A stretch of DNA of 64,000 bases, taken from DASXRU01 sp039933315. Lineage in GTDB: Bacteria; Acidobacteriota; Blastocatellia; Pyrinomonadales; Pyrinomonadaceae. The position numbers and the translations under genes are program-made. The notes beneath the pieces are model-generated. The model was not told the origin of the DNA and searched no databases. It worked only from the letters and a program-made list of their open reading frames with translations. The stretch covers positions 1 through 64,000 of the forward strand of contig JBDTOI010000004.1 in the NCBI GenBank assembly GCA_039933315.1, in the 5' to 3' direction. Numbering within the stretch: position 1 is the stretch's first letter; each line of letters begins with the position of its first letter. Of the stretch, positions 35,788-45,488 are shown in pieces.

Positions 35788-38700
35788 ATGAAGTCATTTA
35801 TTGGCAATCTTGGTGTACGTTTGCGAGGAGCTGTACCTTCGACACGGGTCGTTTCTCGCGCGCGCTTAACAGCAATTTCGTGCTTTATGCTTATGACTGC
35901 TCTTAGTTTCTATTCGGCTTCCTCGGCGTCTTCGTCAAATGTGCCTCTTGCAAGCCCTGACCTTGCTAAGGTCAATAAAATAAGTTTGCCCAACGTGACT
36001 GGGAAGGGCCCCCAACAGCTGATTCCATCATGGCTTAATCCAGTGTCCTATTCATCGCTCTCGGCTCTGCCCCAGGCCGGGGCGCCGACAATATCGCTGT
36101 ATGCCGGAGACTGTTCAACCGGGAAAACGGTTTTCAATCTTCAGGATGCTGACAAAACAGTTTGCGCGGAGGTCACCGGAGCAGCGCCCGGTTGGGTAAT
36201 CATTTGGTCCAACTCTAATTCTATCGCCCTCCAGAACGCCCCTGTGGGATCGGGTACCAGCACCTTCCCTCTTACGACAAACTCGAGCCTGGGCGACTGG
36301 CGCGTAATTCTTTACGAACCTTTTGGCGGCTCAGTGCAGAAGGTAGCCTCCTTCACGGTAGTCGACGCGGCAAATCCACAGGTCGATCTCTCGATTTCCG
36401 GGACTGCGGTCTCAGGAAGTGCATCTACCGGTGCCCAAGTCGTCTTCGCAGCTCAGGTAACCAACGGCGGACCCAGCGACGCAGTGGCGATCCAGCTGGT
36501 GGATAGTGTGCCGGCCAATACAACATTTGTGTCATTTAGCCAACGCGAGGGTCCGCTGTTTAATTGCAGCAACCCTTCAAGTGGCGGTACCGGCACGACG
36601 GTGTGTACGATCCCGAATTTGGGTAGGGGCGAGAGGGCCATTTTTCTAGGCACCTATCTGGTGGATTCCGGTGTTGCGGTTGGGGACTCTATTTCCAATA
36701 CCACAACTGTTTCTAATTCCGTCTCGGACCTCAACACCGAGAACGACTTTTCTACCGCTTCCGTTCGAGTCGCAAACTCCCCCTGTGTGCTCACTTGTCC
36801 AGCGAACATCACCGTTTCCGCCGATTCGGGCCAGGCGGGAGCTGTGGTCACCTATTCGGCGCCGACCACATCAGGTGTTTGCGGTGAACCCGTGACTTCC
36901 AACCCGGCATCCGGCTCATTCTTCCCAATTGGCACCACCACCGTTACCAGCACTAGTACAATGGGCGGCGTGTGTACTTTCCAAGTGACGGTTGACAATC
37001 CGGGCGGACTCGCGATTTCGCTTAGTGGAGCGAATCCAGCTGCACTCGAGTGCGGCTCTGATTTTGAGGATTCAGGCGCCACGGCGGTAAATGGCAATGG
37101 TGATCCTTTAACGGTCGTGGTGTCAGGCACGGTAGATAGCCACACGCCGGGGAGCTATACACTCACTTACACCGCCACTGAAGGCCCGAACTCCGTCTCG
37201 ACCACCCGCACTGTCAATGTCTCGGATTCTGAAGCGCCGGTGATCACTATTGAAGGGTCGAACCCGATGACAGTTAATCCGGGTCAGACTTTCATAGATC
37301 CGGGCGCTGTGGCCAATGATGCCTGCGAGGGTGTCAGGCCCGTTAGCAGCTCGGGCACAGTGGATTCGAATGTTCCAGGCACGTACACCATCACTTATAC
37401 CGCCTCAGACAGCCAGAATCGCACTGCAACTGCCACTCGAAGCGTGATTGTTGAAAGTGGCGGGACGGCACCGCCCACCATCACAGTGAACGGTGATCCT
37501 CAGGTGACCATCGAGTGTGGTAGTACCTTCACCGACCCGGGAGCAACGGCGACCGCGTCCGGTGGTGGTTCCGTCCCGGTGATTACGTCCGGCACAGTTG
37601 ATACACATACGCCGGGAACTTACACCATTACCTATACCGCTTGTGTCGAGGATTCGCCTGGTCATTGCGATCCAAATCTAACCTCTCAAAGGGCGCGCTC
37701 GGTCACAGTGGAAGACACCGCCGCGCCGACGATCGAGGTGCTCGGCGCCAATCCGATGACGGTCGAGTGTCACACCAGCTTTGCCGATCCGGGCGCAACG
37801 GCCCACGACGCCTGTGCAGGCGATTTCGCGGCTACAGCCGTGAGCACCGTCGATGCGAACACGGTTGGCCAGTACACCGTCACTTACAGTGCTACTGATC
37901 CTTCCGGTCAAGCAGCCACATCCGTCACAAGAGTGGTTAATGTGGTGGATACTACCGGGCCAGTAGTCACGGCTCCGGCGGCTGTCACCGTACATACGGG
38001 CGCAGGTGCAACTTCCTGTGGCGCGATCGTTGGTGAGGCCGCGCTGGGGACGGCAAGCGCTAACGACTCGTGTGCGGGATCTGTCGCCACATCCCGCAGT
38101 GGGGTTCCGTCAGGAAACGTTTTCCCGGTCGGACAGACGACAATTACTTATTCGGCAACCGACGCTCACAACAACACCGGGACTGCCACGCAAACGGTGA
38201 CCGTCATCGACAATACACCGCCGACGATCACGCTCAACGGCGCGAACTCGATGACCGTTGAATGCCATACCAGCTTTACGGATCCTGGCGCGACGGCCCA
38301 TGATAATTGCTCGCCTGACTCTGCGGCGACTGCTTCCGGCAGCGTCAATGTAAACGTGGTCGGCTCGTACACCATCACCTATGATGCAACCGACGCGGCC
38401 GGCAATAACGCTACCTCGGTAACGCGAACCGTGAACGTCGTCGACACTACGGCGCCGACGATTGCACTAAACGGTGCGAACCCGATGACGGTCGAGTGCC
38501 ATACGACCTTTACCGATCCCGGGGCTACCGCTAACGATAGCTGTGCCGGAAATCTAACGAGCAGTATCGTGGCCACTGGCACTGTCAACTCGAATGTGGT
38601 GGGTTCGTATACGCTCACCTACTCCGTTAATGACGGGCAGGGGAACGCAACAACGGCGACGCGGACCGTGAACGTCGTTGACACGATAGCTCCGGCAATT

Positions 38701-39267
38701 AGCTGTCCGGCGAACATGGTGGTCTATTTACCGTTGAACAGCACCGCCACTTCCATGGCAGTGAGTTACCCTGCGGTGACCGCAACCGACAGCTGTTCGA
38801 CTCCCAATATTACCAGCAGCCCGGCTTCCGGGTCGGTCTTCCCGGTTGGCACCACTACGGTCAACGCTACGGCGACCGATGAGGCAGGGAATTCGAGCAA
38901 CTGCAGTTTCACGGTGACGGTGCTCTACAACTTCACGGGCTTTTTCTCGCCGGTAGGCAATCCGCCGATTCTGAATTCAGTCAATGCCGGCCGGGCGATT
39001 CCGGTGAAGTTCAGTCTGAGCGGGTATAAGGGGTTGAATATCTTTGCCGCCAACAACCCGTACTCAGTGTCCTTCAACTGCGCCACCAACGACCCGGGCG
39101 TTGACGTAACGGAAACGCTTACCGCCGGGGGAAGCAGTCTCAGCTTTGGTGGTGACCAGTACAACTACGTCTGGAAGACTGAGAGTTCATGGGCCGGAAC
39201 CTGTCGTCAACTGGTAGTTACGCTAAATGACGGCAGCGTCCACACCGCGAACTTCAAGTTCAAGTAA
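35788..39267 (+). CDS. Large secreted multidomain surface protein (DUF11, HYR and DUF5011-type repeats, PxKF C-terminus)
   Basis: 1159 residues, exported: basic start, then a hydrophobic helix at about 28-48 and a serine-rich cleavage region. After a unique N-terminal part come a DUF11-like domain (about 194-330) and an HYR-like domain. DUF5011-type Ig repeats follow with the recurring 'NPMTVECHTxFxDPGATAxD' pattern, interspersed with two more HYR-like domains. The C-terminal domain (GFFSPVGNPP, AIPVKFSLSG, WKTESSWAGTCRQLVV, ANFKFK) is of the PxKF type. GGAGAGAG before the ATG is a good ribosome-binding site. It probably lies on the outer surface or is released; no enzymatic domain is visible. 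Confidence 0.88.
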   Translation: MKSFIGNLGVRLRGAVPSTRVVSRARLTAISCFMLMTALSFYSASSASSSNVPLASPDLAKVNKISLPNVTGKGPQQLIPSWLNPVSYSSLSALPQAGAPTISLYAGDCSTGKTVFNLQDADKTVCAEVTGAAPGWVIIWSNSNSIALQNAPVGSGTSTFPLTTNSSLGDWRVILYEPFGGSVQKVASFTVVDAANPQVDLSISGTAVSGSASTGAQVVFAAQVTNGGPSDAVAIQLVDSVPANTTFVSFSQREGPLFNCSNPSSGGTGTTVCTIPNLGRGERAIFLGTYLVDSGVAVGDSISNTTTVSNSVSDLNTENDFSTASVRVANSPCVLTCPANITVSADSGQAGAVVTYSAPTTSGVCGEPVTSNPASGSFFPIGTTTVTSTSTMGGVCTFQVTVDNPGGLAISLSGANPAALECGSDFEDSGATAVNGNGDPLTVVVSGTVDSHTPGSYTLTYTATEGPNSVSTTRTVNVSDSEAPVITIEGSNPMTVNPGQTFIDPGAVANDACEGVRPVSSSGTVDSNVPGTYTITYTASDSQNRTATATRSVIVESGGTAPPTITVNGDPQVTIECGSTFTDPGATATASGGGSVPVITSGTVDTHTPGTYTITYTACVEDSPGHCDPNLTSQRARSVTVEDTAAPTIEVLGANPMTVECHTSFADPGATAHDACAGDFAATAVSTVDANTVGQYTVTYSATDPSGQAATSVTRVVNVVDTTGPVVTAPAAVTVHTGAGATSCGAIVGEAALGTASANDSCAGSVATSRSGVPSGNVFPVGQTTITYSATDAHNNTGTATQTVTVIDNTPPTITLNGANSMTVECHTSFTDPGATAHDNCSPDSAATASGSVNVNVVGSYTITYDATDAAGNNATSVTRTVNVVDTTAPTIALNGANPMTVECHTTFTDPGATANDSCAGNLTSSIVATGTVNSNVVGSYTLTYSVNDGQGNATTATRTVNVVDTIAPAISCPANMVVYLPLNSTATSMAVSYPAVTATDSCSTPNITSSPASGSVFPVGTTTVNATATDEAGNSSNCSFTVTVLYNFTGFFSPVGNPPILNSVNAGRAIPVKFSLSGYKGLNIFAANNPYSVSFNCATNDPGVDVTETLTAGGSSLSFGGDQYNYVWKTESSWAGTCRQLVVTLNDGSVHTANFKFK
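37240..38700 (+). repeat. Internal tandem repeats encoding DUF5011-type domains
   Basis: Units of roughly 220-260 bases recur within the surface-protein gene. The segments starting near 37735, 38215 and 38455 share long near-identical stretches around 'acggtcgagtg' and 'gatccgggcgca'-like motifs. The similarity at base level suggests recent duplication or homologous exchange, so copy number may vary between strains. Confidence 0.6.
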
Positions 39268-39274
39268 ACAAGCA

Positions 39275-39318
39275 TCGGACGAGCAGCGCCACCTGGCATC
39301 CTGGCGCTGCTCGTCCGA
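39275..39318 (+). terminator. Long perfect hairpin after the surface-protein gene
   Basis: Arms 39275-39291 and 39302-39318 are perfect 17-bp reverse complements with a 10-base loop, eight bases after the stop codon. There is no T-run afterwards, so it may act as an mRNA-end stabiliser or a weak terminator. Confidence 0.6.
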
Positions 39319-39383
39319 CCCTCGACCAGGGTTCGGTCAAGCAATCTATTCATGGCTTTGATGACCACATATCTTTAACAACC

Positions 39384-39468
<85 letters not shown>

Positions 39469-39494
<26 letters not shown>

Positions 39495-40419
39495 GATTCT
39501 GGCAATTGCGATTTTTATGTTCGCGTTTGCCTCATTGGCCCAGGCGCAAGCATCGCGTACATGGGTTTCGGGCGTAGGCGACGACGCCAATCCCTGCAGT
39601 CGCACGGCACCCTGCAAGACCTGGGCTGGCGCCATCTCAAAAACCGCCCCCTGCGGTGAGATTGATGCCCTTGATCCGGGTGGCTTCGGCGCGGTTACGA
39701 TCACCAAGTCGATCACGCTTGATGGTACGGGAACGTTCGCCTCGATTCTTGCGTCCCTCACCACCGGCATAATCATTAATGCCAACACAAGTACCGACGT
39801 AGTCACAATCCGAGGTATTTCCATTAACGGCTTCTGCAACGGTATTCAGGGAATAAACATTATCGGGGCCAAGACCGTGAATATCGAAGATTGCGTGATC
39901 TTCAGGTTTGCGGGCAATGGCATTACTTCAACGGACGCCAGTGGCGGCCTGCGATTGAACATCAGAGAAACGGTGATCAGGGACAACGGCGGGGACGGGA
40001 TCAATGTGGTGGCCTCGGCAGCTTCTCGTGCCAACGTGATGTTGGACCATGTCCGGTTTTCGGGCAACGCTAATGGTCTGCACGCCAGATCGGGTACGGT
40101 AGTTAGCGCCACCGACTCCGTCTTCTCTAACAACACTGCCGTCGGCGTTTTCGCAGATAACACGGTAGCAGCGTCATTCGCCGTGATTCGGGTTCAAAGA
40201 AGTCAGATGACCGGCAACAATGTTGGCGTCCAGGCCGGAAGCGGCGCTGGGGTTGCGGATTCGGTGGTGGAGATCAGCCAAAACATCATAACCTCCCAAA
40301 CCAGTAACGGTGTGCTCGTAAGTGCAGGCGGGACAGTATCAACGTTCTCGAACAATGACATTCAAGGGAATGGTACAAATAATTGTCCGGGCTGCACGCT
40401 AGCTGGACCGGGTCAGTAA
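39469..40419 (+). CDS. Secreted right-handed beta-helix repeat protein (paralogue 1)
   Basis: 316 residues. A signal peptide (about 1-26, ending AQAQA) is followed by a family-specific N-terminal block TWVSGVGDDANPCSRTAPCKTWAGAISKT and DPGGFGAVTITKSITLDG. Parallel beta-helix coils follow, full of short beta strands with N and G turns. GGAGACTCCAA before the ATG gives a ribosome-binding site. Beta-helix proteins often bind or cleave polysaccharides, but no lyase catalytic set is recognisable here. Paralogues lie at 41186 and 45968. Confidence 0.85.
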
Positions 40420-40500
40420 CGACTGAACAAGAACTCTTTCTGGCGACGTTCAGGTTTGTTTTCACTGACGGCGACGCGAAAGAGATCTAACCAGAGGGAA

Positions 40501-40539
40501 ACAAGGCGGCCAGTCTTAAGTAATCACTGGCCGCCTTGT
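40501..40539 (+). terminator. Perfect 14-bp hairpin after beta-helix gene 1
   Basis: acaaggcggccagt (40501-40514) and actggccgccttgt (40526-40539) are exact reverse complements with an 11-base loop. It lies 82 bases past the stop. The T-run is poor (CGTGTCTT), so termination strength is uncertain. Confidence 0.6.
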
Positions 40540-40598
40540 CGTGTCTTCATAGGAGAGTTAACGCGTTGCGGGTTAGAATTCATTCCGAGGATACTAGT

Positions 40599-41084
40599 AT
40601 GAAAGTCTTCTTTGTTTCGCAATTGATGGTTTTGATCCTTGCCGTTTTGGCAGTTGCAGTTCAGGCTACTTGCCCCCAGGCAGGTCTGCCGGTGACGACT
40701 ACGAACCTTACCGGTCAGTGGCGAGTGAGGTTTACTCTTTCCGGCGTAGGTGAGAAGAATTTGATATTCGATTCGCAGGCCAAAGGGCCGGGTTCCTTTC
40801 TGCTTCTGGACACTGGGCCAGACGGTAAAGCCGTGGCAACTCCGCAACCGGCCGTGTGGTCCGCAACCACCAATGATCGCGTAAGCTTTTCCGGTGAGGT
40901 GGAGTTGCCGCTCGGCACGTGCTGTCGCGAGACCGGAACGCTGATCTTAAAAGGCAAGTTTAATTCAAGCAATTCCATTTCCGGCCGGGCAATCTTTATC
41001 GGCAGCATGATAGACGAAGAGAACTTCAATGGATTCCGTTCCACGGTTGGCACTTTCACTGCCACCCGAGTAACTGATAAATGA
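40599..41084 (+). CDS. Small secreted protein of unknown function
   Basis: 161 residues from the ATG at 40599, preceded by CCGAGGATACTAGT (GAGG as ribosome-binding site). A longer frame from 40536 exists but runs into the terminator region. It has a signal peptide (about 1-22, ending VQATC) and a mature beta-rich body with several cysteines (CPQ, and the pair TCCRE near 110). The strand pattern WRVRFTLSG...GSFLLLDTG...GTFTATRV could be a lipocalin-like or jelly-roll fold. I do not recognise the family. It sits between two beta-helix paralogues. Confidence 0.7.
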   Translation: MKVFFVSQLMVLILAVLAVAVQATCPQAGLPVTTTNLTGQWRVRFTLSGVGEKNLIFDSQAKGPGSFLLLDTGPDGKAVATPQPAVWSATTNDRVSFSGEVELPLGTCCRETGTLILKGKFNSSNSISGRAIFIGSMIDEENFNGFRSTVGTFTATRVTDK

Positions 41085-41097
41085 TTTCCTCATCACC

Positions 41098-41188
41098 ATG
41101 GGAAGACTCGGCGCAACAGTAGCCGGTACGAATCCGTGTTCTACTGGTGGCCATCCCCAACTTTCTGCAGAAAAAGGAGACTCCAATG
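41098..41188 (+). promoter_or_regulatory. Conserved 5' leader of beta-helix gene 2 (possible leader peptide)
   Basis: The stretch begins ATGGGAAGACTCGGCGCAAC and matches the leader of paralogue 1 at 39384 over 60 bases. The frame MGRLGATVAGTNPCSTGGHP is preserved. After the last conserved base, the purine-rich AAAAAGGAGACTCCA ribosome-binding site is shared as well. In this copy the small frame stays open far into the beta-helix gene (to 41307). Confidence 0.45.
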
Positions 41189-42121
41189 AACAAGTTTCGT
41201 TTCGCCATGATGGCCTTAGCAATTATGGCTTTCACCCTGATCGTATCCTCCGGCGCGCAGGCGCAGGCCACCCGCACCTGGGTGTCCGGCGTGGGCGACG
41301 ACGTTAACCCGTGCAGCCGCACGGCCCCCTGCAAGACCTATGCGGGCGCGATTTCCAAAACAGCCAAGGATGGCGAAATCAGCACGCTTGACCCGGGCGG
41401 ATTCGGGACGGTAACCATCACAAAGTCCTTAACGATCAACGGAACGCATGGACAAGGCTATGGCTCGATCCTTGCCGCCCTGACCACCGGCGTGATCATT
41501 AACATCACGGATGCGGCTGACGTGCGAAAAACCGTCCGGCTTATCTCACTGAACATCAATGGGGCAAGTACGGGAATCGACGGTGTCAGAATCAATGCCG
41601 CCACCAGAGTGCATATCGAAGATACCCAGATTGACGGGTTTACGAATCGCGGAATCAACGATATTCGAGCCGCTAACGGCAACCTGTTCGTGAGCGGTTG
41701 TGTCGTGAGAAACACGGTTCAGAGCGGCATCGTGATAATCCCTGGTGCTGCCGCCACCGTTAACGCCCTGATTGAGAATACTCAGGTGCAGGCCAGCACT
41801 GGCAACACGGGCATAGCTCTTGACGCCCGGGCTATTGCTACTGTGAGAAACTGCAACGTTTCAGGCTCCACGACCGGGGTGTTTGCCAACGGCGCGACCA
41901 CGCAGTTGAATATTGAAAACTGCTCGATCTCGCACAACGGTATCGGAATGAACATAAGCGGAGGTGCTATAGCCAGGCTGATCAACTCCGTGATAACAAA
42001 CAACACTACATCCAGTATGACCGCGGGGTCTCAGGCCGCGGTATCTTCGAACGGAAATAATATTATTTCCGGGAATGGGGCAAACAACCTGCCTACCGGG
42101 CCGGGACTCTCCCCGAGCTAA
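41186..42121 (+). CDS. Secreted right-handed beta-helix repeat protein (paralogue 2)
   Basis: 311 residues from the ATG at 41186 (MNKFRFAMM), preceded by AAAAAGGAGACTCCA. A frame opening at 41147 would add 13 residues before the ribosome-binding site and is rejected. The signal peptide ends near SSGAQAQ. The mature start again has TWVSGVGDDVNPCSRTAPCKTYAGAISKT, and the rest is beta-helix coils. Its N-terminal 90 residues are closest to paralogue 1, and its middle (RGINDIRAANGNLFVSGCVVRNT) to paralogue 3. An intrinsic terminator follows. Confidence 0.85.
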   Translation: MNKFRFAMMALAIMAFTLIVSSGAQAQATRTWVSGVGDDVNPCSRTAPCKTYAGAISKTAKDGEISTLDPGGFGTVTITKSLTINGTHGQGYGSILAALTTGVIINITDAADVRKTVRLISLNINGASTGIDGVRINAATRVHIEDTQIDGFTNRGINDIRAANGNLFVSGCVVRNTVQSGIVIIPGAAATVNALIENTQVQASTGNTGIALDARAIATVRNCNVSGSTTGVFANGATTQLNIENCSISHNGIGMNISGGAIARLINSVITNNTTSSMTAGSQAAVSSNGNNIISGNGANNLPTGPGLSPS

Positions 42122-42156
42122 GATACGCTTCCCCCTTCTGAGGTTTTCCCCTTTTC

Positions 42157-42192
42157 CCACCACCGCGCACTGCGCGGTGGTGGGACTTTTTT
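42157..42192 (+). terminator. Strong intrinsic terminator
   Basis: cccaccaccgcgc (42157-42169) and gcgcggtggtggg (42173-42185) form a perfect 13-bp GC-rich stem with a 3-base loop, followed by ACTTTTTTG. It ends the beta-helix transcript before the exporter operon. Confidence 0.85.
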
Positions 42193-42342
42193 GCGTCATC
42201 TCAGGCTGCCAGGAAGGCTCAGCAGTTGGGTATCGTCGCCGAACCAGTCGGACGCTTCTATTCCCCTGTTTGTCCTAAGGCGGCGGGAATTTTTACAATA
42301 CCTCTCAACATCGAAAGGGAAGACAGCTTGCCGGCTAGTTGC

Positions 42343-42371
42343 TTGACGCCTGCTTTCCGCGTGTCTAGACT
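42343..42371 (+). promoter_or_regulatory. Promoter of the wzm-wzt-rfbF operon
   Basis: TTGACG (42343-42348) and TAGACT (42366-42371) are separated by 17 bases, about 115 bases before the wzm start. The bases between and around them are similar to the sequence in front of rfbG (47052-47081), which suggests shared control. Confidence 0.65.
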
Positions 42372-42486
42372 GATGGCTTCTCTGCAAGGACGTCTTTTTG
42401 GCTGAAAGCAGTTGGCCACAAACGAGAAAGGGATGCCAACCAACGCTGAAGCCACAAGGCAGGCGAGCTTCTGAGCAAACGAAAGC

Positions 42487-43395
42487 ATGTTGAAACCTGC
42501 TGCCCCCGCGGACCAAACCGCCATACAAATCGAAGCCACACCACCCAAGCACACAGCGCACAATCTACCCGATACTCCCGTGGTAGTTATTCAGCCCGGC
42601 AGTGCGTGGAGCGCGCTTAACCTGCGCGAATTGTGGGCTTATCGCGAACTGCTCTTCTTCCTGACATGGCGCGATGTCAAAGTGCGCTACAAACAGACGG
42701 CCCTGGGCGTCGCCTGGGCCATCATGCAGCCGCTTTTCACGATGTTGATTTTCAGTCTCTTGTTCGGGCGGCTGGCAGGAATGAATACCAAAACCGGGGG
42801 AATTCCCTACCCCGTTTTTGCTTATGCCGGGCTACTGCCCTGGACCTTTTTTGCGAACGCGGTCACAACCAGCGGTAACAGCCTGGTGGGAAGCGCCAAT
42901 CTGATTACCAAAGTCTATTTTCCGCGAATGATTATTCCGGGAGCGTCGGTGGCGGCAGGTCTGGTAGATTTCTCAATCGCTTTCGTGCTGTTGATAGGTT
43001 TGATGTTCTATTACAAAGTTGCCCTCACGTGGAACTTGTTGCTGTTTCCCGTGCTGGTCCTGCTGACGAGCTTGCTGGCCCTGGGTGTGGGGATGTGGCT
43101 CTCCGCTTTGAACGTGAAGTATAGGGACATACGGTTCGCACTGCCATTCCTGGTTCAACTATGGATGTTTGCTTCGCCGGTGTTTTACCCGTCGAATCTT
43201 CTGCCGGAAAAATGGCGTGTGGTTTTCCAGTTCAATCCGCTGGTGGGAATCATCGACGGCTATCGCTCGTCACTCTTCGGCCAGCCGATTGACTGGACGG
43301 CCCTCGCGCTTTCGGCTTTGCTAACCACCCTCATGCTGGTTTACGCCGCCTATTCTTTTCGCCGGATGGAGAAGACCTTCGCTGATATAGTCTAG
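42487..43395 (+). CDS. wzm: ABC-type polysaccharide exporter, permease
   Basis: Moves undecaprenyl-linked glycan across the inner membrane with its ATPase partner. 302 residues: a cytoplasmic N-terminus of about 60 residues, then ELLFFLTWRDVKVRYKQTALGVAWAIMQP, the ABC2 permease signature, and six hydrophobic helices with LLPWTFFANAV and FASPVFYPSNLLPEKWR near the end. It is followed after eight bases by the ATPase gene. ABC-type export usually means chains are completed before transport, which contrasts with the Wzc and Wzy-like proteins in this window. Confidence 0.9.
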   Translation: MLKPAAPADQTAIQIEATPPKHTAHNLPDTPVVVIQPGSAWSALNLRELWAYRELLFFLTWRDVKVRYKQTALGVAWAIMQPLFTMLIFSLLFGRLAGMNTKTGGIPYPVFAYAGLLPWTFFANAVTTSGNSLVGSANLITKVYFPRMIIPGASVAAGLVDFSIAFVLLIGLMFYYKVALTWNLLLFPVLVLLTSLLALGVGMWLSALNVKYRDIRFALPFLVQLWMFASPVFYPSNLLPEKWRVVFQFNPLVGIIDGYRSSLFGQPIDWTALALSALLTTLMLVYAAYSFRRMEKTFADIV

Positions 43396-43403
43396 CAGGC
43401 CCT

Positions 43404-44714
43404 ATGAAGCCGATTGTCAAAGTCGAGCACCTCAGCAAGCAATACCAGATTGGGGCCCGCGAAGCTGCCTACGGCACCTTGCGCGAGAGCATCGTTGATT
43501 TGGCGCGCGCTCCCTTTCAGCGATTGCGCGGCCGGACCAGCGATGCAACCAATCAAACAATCTGGGCGCTGAAGGATGTCGGCTTTGAAATAGAACCTGG
43601 CGAAGTCGTTGGCATCATCGGCCGTAATGGGGCCGGCAAATCGACGATTCTTAAAATTCTCTCACGCATCACAGAGCCGACCACTGGAAAGGTTGAACTT
43701 TATGGACGCGTCGGCAGTCTGCTGGAAGTGGGAACAGGTTTTCATCCGGAGCTTACAGGCCGGGAAAATATCTTCCTCAACGGATCGATCCTGGGCATGG
43801 GCAGACATGACATCACGTCAAAGTTTGACGAAATCGTTGCGTTTGCGGAAATAGAAAAGTTCATAGACACGCCGGTCAAGCGATATTCGAGCGGCATGTA
43901 CGTGCGCCTGGCCTTTGCCGTCGCGGCACATCTCGAACCGGAAATAATGCTTATTGATGAAGTTTTGGCGGTGGGCGATGCGCGTTTCCAGCGCAAGTGC
44001 CTGACCAAAATGCAGGATGTGGGAAAGCAGGGCCACACCGTTCTCTTTGTTTCACACAACATGTCGGCCATAACCCGGCTTTGCCCCAGAACAATACTAT
44101 TTGATCAAGGCCGTGTTCTCAGCGATGGCCCTTCGCACGTGGTTGCCCGAGAGTATCTGCGCGAAGGTCTGGGAACGACTGCTGCGCGCGAGTGGACAGA
44201 TTCGAGCAAGGCGCCCAGTAGTGAGGTTGTTCGCCTGCGCGCCGTCCGCGTGCGAGATGAAAAGGGAGAAGTCACCGGGGTGATGGATATAAGCAAGCCC
44301 ATCGCAATCGAAATGGAGTTTGTTGTGCTGCAGGGCGGGTACGAATTAACTCCCAACTATCATTTCTTAAACGAACAGGGCGAATATGTTTTTGTCACCG
44401 CGGATAACGACCCGGCCTGGTTCAATCGACCGCGACCCGCAGGATGCTTCATAAGTACGGCGTGGATACCTGGCAATCTTCTGGCTGAGGGGACGATGAT
44501 GGTAGGGGCGGCGGTCACCACTCGGGAACCGGAAATCATTCACGTCTTTGAGCGCGATGCCGTCGCCTTTCAGGTGGTCGACAGCATGGATGGTAACTCC
44601 GTTAGAGGAGATTACAGTGGCCATATTCCCGGAGTCATCAGGCCTCTGTTGCAGTGGGAGACTCGCTATACATCAGAGCAATGCGAGATCGTTGCGGGCG
44701 GTACGCCGAGGTAA
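43404..44714 (+). CDS. wzt: ABC-type polysaccharide exporter, ATP-binding protein with C-terminal substrate domain
   Basis: 436 residues. The nucleotide-binding domain has Walker A GRNGAGKST at 73-81, the signature YSSGM at 161-165 and Walker B LIDEVLAVGD at 183-192. A separate beta-sandwich domain from about 265 to 436 matches the Wzt C-terminal type, which recognises the modified end of the finished O-chain. This extra domain makes a terminator-capped export system likely, and one of the many methyltransferases nearby may add the cap. It follows wzm by eight bases and precedes rfbF by six. Confidence 0.9.
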   Translation: MKPIVKVEHLSKQYQIGAREAAYGTLRESIVDLARAPFQRLRGRTSDATNQTIWALKDVGFEIEPGEVVGIIGRNGAGKSTILKILSRITEPTTGKVELYGRVGSLLEVGTGFHPELTGRENIFLNGSILGMGRHDITSKFDEIVAFAEIEKFIDTPVKRYSSGMYVRLAFAVAAHLEPEIMLIDEVLAVGDARFQRKCLTKMQDVGKQGHTVLFVSHNMSAITRLCPRTILFDQGRVLSDGPSHVVAREYLREGLGTTAAREWTDSSKAPSSEVVRLRAVRVRDEKGEVTGVMDISKPIAIEMEFVVLQGGYELTPNYHFLNEQGEYVFVTADNDPAWFNRPRPAGCFISTAWIPGNLLAEGTMMVGAAVTTREPEIIHVFERDAVAFQVVDSMDGNSVRGDYSGHIPGVIRPLLQWETRYTSEQCEIVAGGTPR

Positions 44715-44720
44715 AAAACG

Positions 44721-45488
44721 ATGAACGTAGTGATCTTAGCCGGCGGCTTTGGTAGTCGGCTGTCCGAGGAGACGGAAGTTAAGCCTAAACCGCTGGTGGA
44801 GGTGGGTGGGTATCCGATCCTCTGGCACATCATGAAGGGTTACGCCCATTACGGCTTCAAGGATTTCTTTATCGCCCTGGGCTACAAGGGTGAAATGATT
44901 AAACGTTACTTCGTCGATTACTCTGCTTTGAGCGGAAGTATGACTATTAACTTAAGCAGCGGAGAAGTAGAGACGAGCAATAAAGAGTGTGAGGATTGGA
45001 CAGTTCATCTAATTGATACCGGATTGAAGACGCTTACCGGCGGACGCGTCATGCGATTGCAACCATGGTTGAGCAAAGAAACCTTCATGGTTACCTACGG
45101 CGATGGAGTGAGCGATATTAACTTTGCCGACCTTTTGCGTTTTCATAAGTCGCACGGGCGCCTGGCCACTGTTACAGCGGTCAGGCCGCCAGCTCGCTTT
45201 GGCGGGCTGATATTCGAGGGAGATTTGGTCACCGAATTTACTGAGAAGCCGCAGATTGGAGAAGGTTGGATCAATGGGGGCTTTCTGATTTTTGAGCCCC
45301 AGGTGTTCGACTATCTGCGCGGCGACAGCAGCCTCGAGGCCGATGTGCTGGAACGTCTTGCCACTGATAAGCAGCTTGTAGCCTACCGTCACGACAGCTT
45401 TTGGCAGTGCATGGACACCATGCGTGACAAGCTATTGTTGGAGCATCTCTGGCAGAGCGGAGAGATACCGTGGAAAGTTTGGCAGTAA
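44721..45488 (+). CDS. rfbF: Glucose-1-phosphate cytidylyltransferase
   Basis: Makes CDP-glucose, the precursor of CDP-linked deoxy and branched sugars. 255 residues with LAGGFGSRLSEETEVKPKPLVEVGGYPILWHIMK split over the N-terminus, then FIALGYKGEMIK, YGDGVSDI, and WINGGFLIFEP and FWQCMDTMRDK near the C-terminus. These are diagnostic of RfbF rather than RmlA. The next pathway gene, rfbG, lies 1.7 kb further on because a beta-helix gene sits between them. Confidence 0.92.
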   Translation: MNVVILAGGFGSRLSEETEVKPKPLVEVGGYPILWHIMKGYAHYGFKDFFIALGYKGEMIKRYFVDYSALSGSMTINLSSGEVETSNKECEDWTVHLIDTGLKTLTGGRVMRLQPWLSKETFMVTYGDGVSDINFADLLRFHKSHGRLATVTAVRPPARFGGLIFEGDLVTEFTEKPQIGEGWINGGFLIFEPQVFDYLRGDSSLEADVLERLATDKQLVAYRHDSFWQCMDTMRDKLLLEHLWQSGEIPWKVWQ

